From NCBI RefSeq assembly GCF_002093115.1, contig NZ_NAAD01000001.1, positions 248,001 through 312,000 of the forward strand: 64,000 nucleotides of DNA, written 5' to 3'. Below are positions 59,294-64,000 of this stretch, in pieces (within the stretch, counting starts at the first letter, position 1; the number at the start of each line of letters is the position of its first letter). The position numbers and the translations under genes are program-made. The notes under the pieces are model-generated. The model was not told the DNA's origin. It was given only the letters and a program-made list of their open reading frames with translations, and did not search any database. The DNA is from Geothermobacter hydrogeniphilus. GTDB taxonomy: Bacteria > Desulfobacterota > Desulfuromonadia > Desulfuromonadales > Geothermobacteraceae.

Positions 59294-61138
59294 ATGACGA
59301 AGAAGGCGAAGGTTGAACAGGGCGAAATCTCCATCCATACCGAGAATATTTTTCCCATCATCAAGAAATGGCTTTACAGCGAGCACGAGATCTTCCTGCG
59401 GGAACTGGTGTCCAACGCGGTTGATGCCATTCACAAACTGCAGCATGTCAATCTCGTTGAGGGGCTGCAGCTCAGTGACGAGTACGCCGTCGACATCGAG
59501 GTCGACAAGGATGCCGGCACCCTGACCGTTCGGGACAACGGTATCGGCATGACGGCCGACGAGGTCCGCAAGTACATCAACCAGATCGCTTTTTCGTCGG
59601 CGGAAGAGTTCGTTTCCCGTTTCAAGGATCTGGAAGACAAGAAACAGATCATCGGCCATTTCGGGCTCGGTTTCTATTCGGCCTTCATGGTCGCCGACAA
59701 GGTGGAGATTCGTTCTCTCTCCTACGCCGAAGGTGCCGAAGGGGTTCACTGGAGCTGCGACGGCTCGACCAGCTACGAACTGCGTTCCTTCCCCAAGGCG
59801 GAGCGCGGCACTGATATCATCCTTCATCTCTCCGACGATACGAAGGAGTTCCTCGAACCGGCGCGCCTGCGTGAAGTCCTCAAGCGCTACTGTAATTTCC
59901 TGCCGCTGCCGATCCGCCTGGCCGGGGAGACGATCAACGATTGCGAGCCGCTCTGGAGCCGCACCCCGAGCGAGGTCAGCGACGAGCAGTACCTCGAATT
60001 CTATCGCAAGCTCTACCCGCTGGCCGAGGATCCGCTGTTCTGGATCCACCTCAATATCGACTTCCCCTTCAATCTCAAGGGAATCGTCTACTTCCCGCGG
60101 TTGACCAACGAGTTTGACGTCACCGCCAGCCACATCAAGCTGTTCTGCAACCAGGTGTTCGTCTCCGACGACTGCAGGGAGTTGATCCCCGAGTTCCTGA
60201 CTCCCCTGCAGGGCTGTCTCGATGCTCCCGACCTGCCCCTCAATGTCTCGCGCAGCTACCTGCAGAATGAGCCCCAGGTGCGCAAGATCCAGGAGGTCCT
60301 CGCCGGGCGCGTGGCCGGCAAGATCGTCGAACTGGCCAAGGACCTGGAGAGCTTCGGGCCGATCTGGGAGGATATTCACACCTTTGTCAAGTTCGGCATG
60401 ATGAAGGATGAGAAGTTCTACAAGAAACTCGCGGACAAGGTGGTCTTCCGTACCACTGGCGAGGAAAAATACACCACCCTCGATGCCTACCTGGAGCGCG
60501 CCAAAGAGAAGCACGCGGGAAAGGTCTTCTACACCAGCGACGAGGCCGCTCAGGCGCCGTACCTGAAGCTGTTCGCCGACCAGGGCTTTGAGGTCCTCAA
60601 GCTGGAGGCGATGATCGACAGCCACTTCATCCAGTTCCTGGAGATGAAGAATTCCGAGGTCAAGTTCGAGCGCATCGATGCCGATATCGCCGACGGACTG
60701 CTGGATACGGAGGCGGGATCGGAGATCGCCAGCGGCAAGGATCAGAAGACTCTCAGCGAGGCGCTGCAGGAGTTCTTCGGTAAAGTTCTCGATATCAAGG
60801 GGCTCAAGGTGCGGGTCGAAGCTCTGCGCGATGCCGCGGTGCCGGGGGTGGTACTGCTCAATGAGCAGACCCGCCGCTTCAAGGAAATGACGCGTGCCAT
60901 GGGGGATGCCGAACCCGACCTGTTCGCCGAGCACACCCTGCTGGTCAATGCCGCCAGCCCGGTAGCGAAGAATATCCGCGCCCTGCAGGAAGCGGGAGAT
61001 CAGGAAACGGCCGAACTGCTGGCGCGTCAGGTTTATGACCTCGCCTGCTTGTCGCAGCGCAGCTTCGACAAGGACCGCATGGAAGCATTCCTGGAGCGCA
61101 GCGGCAGGATCCTGCAGTTGGCGGGGGAGAAGGGCTGA
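59294..61138 (+). CDS. htpG: Chaperone HtpG (Hsp90)
   Basis: This 614-aa ATP-dependent chaperone has the GHKL ATPase domain (about 1-230: LRELVSNAVDAIHKLQ, VRDNGIGMTADEV, GHFGLGFYSAFMVADK), the middle client domain (RGTDIILHL and VYFPRLTNEFDVTASHIKLF-type segments) and a C-terminal dimerisation domain. The start ATG 59294 follows AGGAGG. Length is close to the E. coli protein (624). It is single-gene and is followed by a hairpin terminator. Confidence 0.96.
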   Translation: MTKKAKVEQGEISIHTENIFPIIKKWLYSEHEIFLRELVSNAVDAIHKLQHVNLVEGLQLSDEYAVDIEVDKDAGTLTVRDNGIGMTADEVRKYINQIAFSSAEEFVSRFKDLEDKKQIIGHFGLGFYSAFMVADKVEIRSLSYAEGAEGVHWSCDGSTSYELRSFPKAERGTDIILHLSDDTKEFLEPARLREVLKRYCNFLPLPIRLAGETINDCEPLWSRTPSEVSDEQYLEFYRKLYPLAEDPLFWIHLNIDFPFNLKGIVYFPRLTNEFDVTASHIKLFCNQVFVSDDCRELIPEFLTPLQGCLDAPDLPLNVSRSYLQNEPQVRKIQEVLAGRVAGKIVELAKDLESFGPIWEDIHTFVKFGMMKDEKFYKKLADKVVFRTTGEEKYTTLDAYLERAKEKHAGKVFYTSDEAAQAPYLKLFADQGFEVLKLEAMIDSHFIQFLEMKNSEVKFERIDADIADGLLDTEAGSEIASGKDQKTLSEALQEFFGKVLDIKGLKVRVEALRDAAVPGVVLLNEQTRRFKEMTRAMGDAEPDLFAEHTLLVNAASPVAKNIRALQEAGDQETAELLARQVYDLACLSQRSFDKDRMEAFLERSGRILQLAGEKG

Positions 61139-61211
61139 ACCTGATCGATTCAACTTCAAAGTGCACTACCTAAAGCTAAGCGCAGATTCAGGTTGTCTGA
61201 TTGTATGTACA

Positions 61212-61248
61212 GCAGGCCGGCGGTTACGATCGCCGGCCTGCTTGCGTT
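61212..61248 (+). terminator. Rho-independent terminator after htpG
   Basis: A perfect 11-bp stem GCAGGCCGGCG (61212-61222) with CGCCGGCCTGC (61231-61241) encloses an 8-base loop and is followed by a weak TTGCGTT tail. It is 73 bases past the htpG stop. Confidence 0.75.
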
Positions 61249-61358
61249 GAGGGGAGTTCTTCTGTCATTTACATGGTGCAAGCGCCGGCAGGAGCCCAAC
61301 TGGATCAAAATCTTTCATGGCATAAGACGGGAGTGAATATGCAATATGTGCCAACCCT

Positions 61359-61751
61359 TCAAAACCGCCTAAACTGAATGGTCCCTTTGCGGCGTTGGTT
61401 TTCGAACCAGCGCCGCAGCAGTTTTTTGACCAGGTTTCGAGTGCCGGGAACCAGGCAGATGAATCCCATCAGGTCAGTCCAGAATCCCGGCGTCAGCAGT
61501 ACCACTCCGCCGACCAGCACCATCGCGCCGTCGATCAGTTCTTCGGTCGGCATGCGTCCCGCTGTCAGTTCGCTCTGAATGCGCTGGACCAGTTCCAGTC
61601 CCTGCGATCTGGCCAGCCAGGCGCCGGCGATGCCGGTCAGCAGGATCAGCGCGATGGTCGGTCCGACACCGATCAGGGCCCCTGCCTGAATCAGGGTGTA
61701 GACTTCGAGAATCGGGACCAGAATGAAGATGACTATCAGGGTTATGAACAC
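61359..61751 (-). CDS. fxsA: FxsA family membrane protein
   Basis: This 130-aa protein has two or three hydrophobic segments and the FxsA pattern: ILEVYTLIQAGALIGVGPTI, GIAGAWLARSQGLELVQRIQ, and LLTPGFWTDLMGFICLVPGT. FxsA in E. coli relieves phage T7 exclusion when overexpressed; its normal role is unclear. It has a basic C-terminal tail (about 108-130). It is a single gene on the minus strand between htpG and mazG. Confidence 0.88.
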   Translation of the reverse strand: MFITLIVIFILVPILEVYTLIQAGALIGVGPTIALILLTGIAGAWLARSQGLELVQRIQSELTAGRMPTEELIDGAMVLVGGVVLLTPGFWTDLMGFICLVPGTRNLVKKLLRRWFENQRRKGTIQFRRF

Positions 61752-62020
61752 GATGACCTCTCTCTGATATGAAAAACTAACATATCGGTTTTAGCTTCAT
61801 TAGGTGCCTACCATATCTGCGAAAATGCTGCTAACACCATGTTTTTAAGGAACTATTTTTGATGACTAAAAAATGTGCAATGTGCCAGGTGTGCCAAGTT
61901 GTCACCGTGGGCCGTAGTTGTTCACAGCCTTTTGCACAGCTTTTCAACAGCAGGTGTGGAAAACGGTGAAAGAACCCTGAAACGGCACGGTTTTTTGTCG
62001 GGACCACGATAATGGCGACT
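61752..62020. other. Intergenic region between fxsA and mazG
   Basis: This 269-base region contains a plus-strand 35-codon Cys-rich frame (61862-61969) and a run of TGTGC/TGTGCC repeats at 61873-61894. Both flanking genes are on the minus strand, so the fxsA promoter should lie in its left part, but I see no convincing consensus. Confidence 0.4.
61862..61969 (+). CDS. Possible 35-aa Cys-rich small protein
   Basis: A short frame from ATG 61862, eight bases after AAGGAAC, encodes MTKKCAMCQVCQVV and so on, with five Cys in 35 residues, three as C-x2-C-x2-C. It is antisense to nothing annotated and lies in the fxsA-mazG gap. Short Cys frames arise by chance from TGTGCC-type repeats, so it may be spurious; no family is recognised. 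Confidence 0.25.
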   Translation: MTKKCAMCQVCQVVTVGRSCSQPFAQLFNSRCGKR

Positions 62021-62809
62021 TCAACGGTTTGATTTCGGGACTCCGGAAGGTTGCGGTTCAGTCCCGGTGTCGTCTGCTGCCGGCAGCTGTTTTTCGTCCC
62101 GTGATTCTCCGCTGTGAATCGCGGCATCAACTCTTTCGCAGGCGTCGAGCAGGGCTGTTTCGGCATCGCATCCGTGTTGTTCGGCCAGATTGACGACGCT
62201 GAACAACAGGTCGCCGATTCGGCGGTGGATATCAGATCCGTTGTCCCGGGACGACAACGTCGGACCCGGGGACGTGATGTCCTGTGGCAGCGGGGCATTG
62301 TTCTTTGCCATCCGGCTGATCAGCTTCTGGGCCTTCATCAGGGCGGGAAGGTTTGTTGTGATATCTTCAAGGTAGCATGAACTGCCGGAGTTGCCGCCTC
62401 GTTCCTGCCGCTTGATGGCATCCCATTGACGATGCAGTTCTTCTTCGCTCTGAAATGTGGCGTCTGCGAAAACATGAGGATGGCGCCGAATCAGCTTGTT
62501 GCTGATCGTCTCGGCGATATCGTTGAAATTGAATTCTCCCTTTTCGGCGAAAATCTGTGCCTGGAAAACAACCTGAAGCAGCAGATCGCCCAGTTCATCA
62601 CGGATTTTGTCCACACCGCCCGTGGCGATAGCTTCCACGGTTTCGTAGGCTTCTTCAAGAATGTAGGGTCGCAGGCTTTCCGGGGTCTGGCGGGCATCCC
62701 AGGGACAGCCTCCGGGAGCCCGCAGGGTGGCCATGATCCGGAGCAGACGACCAATGGCGGTTTCCGGTGAGGTCGTTTCGCCGGGGTTGCTGGAGAGGTT
62801 TTTCTTCAA
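62021..62809 (-). CDS. mazG: Nucleoside triphosphate pyrophosphohydrolase MazG
   Basis: This 262-aa enzyme hydrolyses dNTPs/NTPs to monophosphates. It has CPWDARQTPESLRPYILEEA then YETVEAI and IRDELGDLLLQVVFQAQIFA in the first MazG domain, giving the E-E-x2-E and E-x2-D metal sites; a second, shorter domain ends with IHRRIGDLLFSVVNLAEQHG. The C-terminal tail (about 235-262) is not conserved. It is divergent from yceD-rpmF-plsX, sharing the 62810-63024 gap. Confidence 0.93.
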   Translation of the reverse strand: MKKNLSSNPGETTSPETAIGRLLRIMATLRAPGGCPWDARQTPESLRPYILEEAYETVEAIATGGVDKIRDELGDLLLQVVFQAQIFAEKGEFNFNDIAETISNKLIRRHPHVFADATFQSEEELHRQWDAIKRQERGGNSGSSCYLEDITTNLPALMKAQKLISRMAKNNAPLPQDITSPGPTLSSRDNGSDIHRRIGDLLFSVVNLAEQHGCDAETALLDACERVDAAIHSGESRDEKQLPAADDTGTEPQPSGVPKSNR

Positions 62810-62980
62810 GAGGTTTCCTTTGACGTAAAGTGGCCCGCTCGTGAAGGGACGTTTACCGTCAGGCTAATCACCTTGACGGGGCAAGTCAATAGCCCTTGCG
62901 GGCTGGAAACCGCTTGCAAAATAGTCAGGAATAGGCTAATAGAAAAACCCGCGCCGGGCGCCTGTTTTCAGGGATTTTCC

Positions 62981-63008
62981 TTGACATGAACGGGGCAGGT
63001 CTTATACT
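62981..63008 (+). promoter_or_regulatory. Strong sigma-70 promoter of yceD-rpmF-plsX
   Basis: TTGACA (62981-62986) and TATACT (63003-63008) are 16 bases apart, close to a perfect consensus. The expected transcription start at about 63015 leaves only some ten bases before the yceD ATG at 63025. Confidence 0.8.
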
Positions 63009-63024
63009 ACCCGCTTTCGTTCCG

Positions 63025-63597
63025 ATGAGGCTGTTTTTGTTCACGATCAACTGGGAAAAGATACCGGAGCAGGGGCTGTCGGCCGCTGCTGATGTGTCAG
63101 TGGAGGACCTCGTCGCCCTGACTGCTCTGCAGGATCAGGGTGTCTGTCGATTTGTCACCCCGATCGCGGCCAGTCTTGATGCCCACTGGGTTTCAGAACT
63201 GTTGCAGGTGAGCGGTCATGTCAGTTGTGATGCTGTTCTTTCCTGCAGTCGTTGTCTGAAAGAGTTCAACCAGCATCTTGAGGGTGGATTCGATCTGACC
63301 TTTGCCCGTCAGTTGCCCGAGATCAGCATGACCGAGGATGAGGAGGGCGAGGGCGTTGAACTCACCGCCGATGATCTCGGCCTGGTTTACGCTCCCGGGG
63401 ATGTCATCGAGCTGCATGACATTTTCGCGGAACAACTGATTCTTGCCCTGCCGACGAAGCCGTTGTGCGACGATTCTTGCGCCGGACTCTGCGCCCGTTG
63501 CGGACAGGATCTGAACCGGGGTGACTGCGGCTGCCGGAATAATGATTTCAACAACAGGTTTGCGGCATTGAAAAACCTGAAACTCAATAAGGAATGA
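63025..63597 (+). CDS. yceD: YceD/DUF177 family protein
   Basis: This 190-aa protein is of the DUF177 family, linked to 23S rRNA accumulation and encoded upstream of rpmF. It has CDAVLSCSRCLKEFNQ and a C-terminal CDDSCAGLCARCGQDLNRGD, then CGC, giving Cys pairs typical of the family. The start must be ATG 63025 because the upstream in-frame ATG (62986) overlaps the promoter -35 box. There is no clear ribosome site, fitting the very short leader. Confidence 0.9.
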   Translation: MRLFLFTINWEKIPEQGLSAAADVSVEDLVALTALQDQGVCRFVTPIAASLDAHWVSELLQVSGHVSCDAVLSCSRCLKEFNQHLEGGFDLTFARQLPEISMTEDEEGEGVELTADDLGLVYAPGDVIELHDIFAEQLILALPTKPLCDDSCAGLCARCGQDLNRGDCGCRNNDFNNRFAALKNLKLNKE

Positions 63598-63633
63598 TGC
63601 GCCGGTCCGGGCACTATTTCCTATTATAGAAAA

Positions 63634-63648
63634 CGGGGGTTGCCCCCG
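63634..63648 (+). promoter_or_regulatory. Small GC hairpin before rpmF
   Basis: CGGGGG-TTG-CCCCCG forms a 6-bp stem with a 3-base loop just upstream of the rpmF ribosome site AAGGAG (63652-63657). It could fold as an mRNA processing or translational control element. No T tract follows, so it is not a terminator. Confidence 0.4.
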
Positions 63649-63665
63649 CACAAGGAGTCAAGTTC

Positions 63666-63845
63666 ATGGCTGTACCGAAGAAAAAAACATCCAAGTCCAA
63701 ACGTGATATGCGTCGTTCCCACGATTCTCTTTCCGCGCCCGCGCTTTCTCTCTGCCCGCAATGCAATGAGCCGAAGCAGCCGCACCGGGCTTGCCCCAAT
63801 TGTGGTGTTTACAAAGGTAAGGACGTCCTCGGCAGCGAAGACTGA
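63666..63845 (+). CDS. rpmF: 50S ribosomal protein L32
   Basis: This 59-aa ribosomal protein starts at ATG 63666 after AAGGAG and begins [20 protein letters not shown], the classic L32 start. It has a zinc ribbon C-x2-C ... C-x2-C (CPQC and CPNC), so it is the zinc-binding form. It lies between yceD and plsX as in most bacteria. Confidence 0.97.
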   Translation: MAVPKKKTSKSKRDMRRSHDSLSAPALSLCPQCNEPKQPHRACPNCGVYKGKDVLGSED

Positions 63846-63858
63846 GGGAGGTCTTCGC

Positions 63859-64000
63859 TTGAGTGAGAGAATTGTAGTCGCGGTTGATGCCATGGGGGGG
63901 GACAATGCCCCTGTGGTGGAAGTCGCCGGAGCTGTTGAGGCCGCGCGACGTTGGGATATCCCCGTCATCCTGGTGGGAAACTCCGAGCGGGTTTCGGCTG
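63859..64000 (+). CDS. plsX: Phosphate acyltransferase PlsX (N-terminal part)
   Basis: The frame starts with TTG at 63859, seven bases after GGGAGG, and reads [20 protein letters not shown] before running off the right edge at residue 47. [11 protein letters not shown] is the PlsX signature. PlsX converts acyl-ACP to acyl-phosphate for phospholipid synthesis. It follows rpmF by 13 bases. Confidence 0.95.
   Translation, partial: MSERIVVAVDAMGGDNAPVVEVAGAVEAARRWDIPVILVGNSERVSA

Noticed and set aside
59249-61159. A 636-codon open frame on the strand opposite htpG
   Set aside because: It is the antisense of a clear Hsp90 gene; GC-rich third positions keep the reverse frame open. Its translation shows no domain pattern and its ends match no ribosome site.
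61138-61194. A 57-base segment after htpG bounded by AACCTGAT and ATTCAGGTT as a mini-element
   Set aside because: Only about eight terminal bases are inverted, there is no target duplication, and the interior is unlike the 162-bp element; the end match alone is too weak.
62986-63024. Upstream ATG for yceD at 62986
   Set aside because: It overlaps the -35 hexamer of a near-consensus promoter, so it should not be in the mRNA.
1-64000. tRNA or rRNA genes
   Set aside because: No cloverleaf-like or rRNA-like segments were noticed in the intergenic stretches when reading both strands; a covariance-model scan would settle this.

Overview
The window looks like the chromosome of a motile, GC-rich deltaproteobacterium (Desulfobacterota), most likely of the Desulfuromonadales (Geobacter/Desulfuromonas/Pelobacter relatives). 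The clues are a flagellar locus led by a sigma-54 promoter, a GAFTGA enhancer-binding protein beside the chemotaxis operon, an flhA-flhF-flhG-fliA block with a small membrane protein next to it, and CheA/CheX/HDOD signalling genes. This placement is inference from gene content; no 16S gene or other marker is present.

Region 1 (1-30.6 kb, all minus strand) is a nearly complete flagellar basal body, hook, motor and export locus in two transcription blocks. The upstream block runs from 30.57 to 17.46 kb: a secreted TPR protein, flgB-flgC-fliE-fliF-fliG-fliH-fliI-fliJ, a motE-like gene, fliK, flgD, a flagellar-operon protein and flgE. It ends at a strong hairpin terminator. The downstream block runs from 17.2 kb off the left edge: motA-motB-fliL-fliM-fliN-fliO-fliP-fliQ-fliR-flhB-flhA-flhF-flhG-fliA, a DUF2802-like gene, flgF-flgG-flgA-flgH-flgI-flgJ-flgM. 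No filament genes (fliC, fliD, flgK, flgL) are in the window.

Region 2 (31.0-41.7 kb, plus strand) is a chemotaxis operon: cheA-cheW-cheR-cheB-cheD, an HDOD gene, a cheY, a CheX-like gene, a second cheY, two more CheX-like genes, and a 636-aa protein with two CheX/CheC-like domains and a degenerate receiver. Five predicted CheY-P phosphatase domains lie in four genes. CheA carries two HPt domains, the first split by an eight-cysteine insertion. This arrangement is the most unusual biology in the window.

Region 3 (41.7-47.6 kb) holds an intergenic foldback repeat, a receiver-less sigma-54 activator, an array of overlapping dyads, and a receiver / PAS histidine kinase / NtrC-type regulator operon. 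Two 162-bp near-palindromic elements with perfect 5-bp target duplications (about 30.8 and 43.4 kb, inverted relative to each other) bracket the chemotaxis operon and the sigma-54 activator gene. They behave like miniature inverted-repeat transposable elements (MITEs).

Region 4 (47.9-64 kb) is housekeeping and accessory. A tight operon carries tlyA, a lone tetrapyrrole-type methylase, a U32-family protein, YhaO-like and YhaN-like nuclease subunits and a HIT protein. It is followed by an RSH-type hydrolase with a decayed synthetase, a polysaccharide deacetylase, a Bax-like glucosaminidase, yjbQ, a 55-aa protein coupled to a ferritin-like protein, htpG, fxsA, mazG, and the classic yceD-rpmF-plsX start. 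No rRNA, tRNA, CRISPR array or complete insertion sequence was seen.
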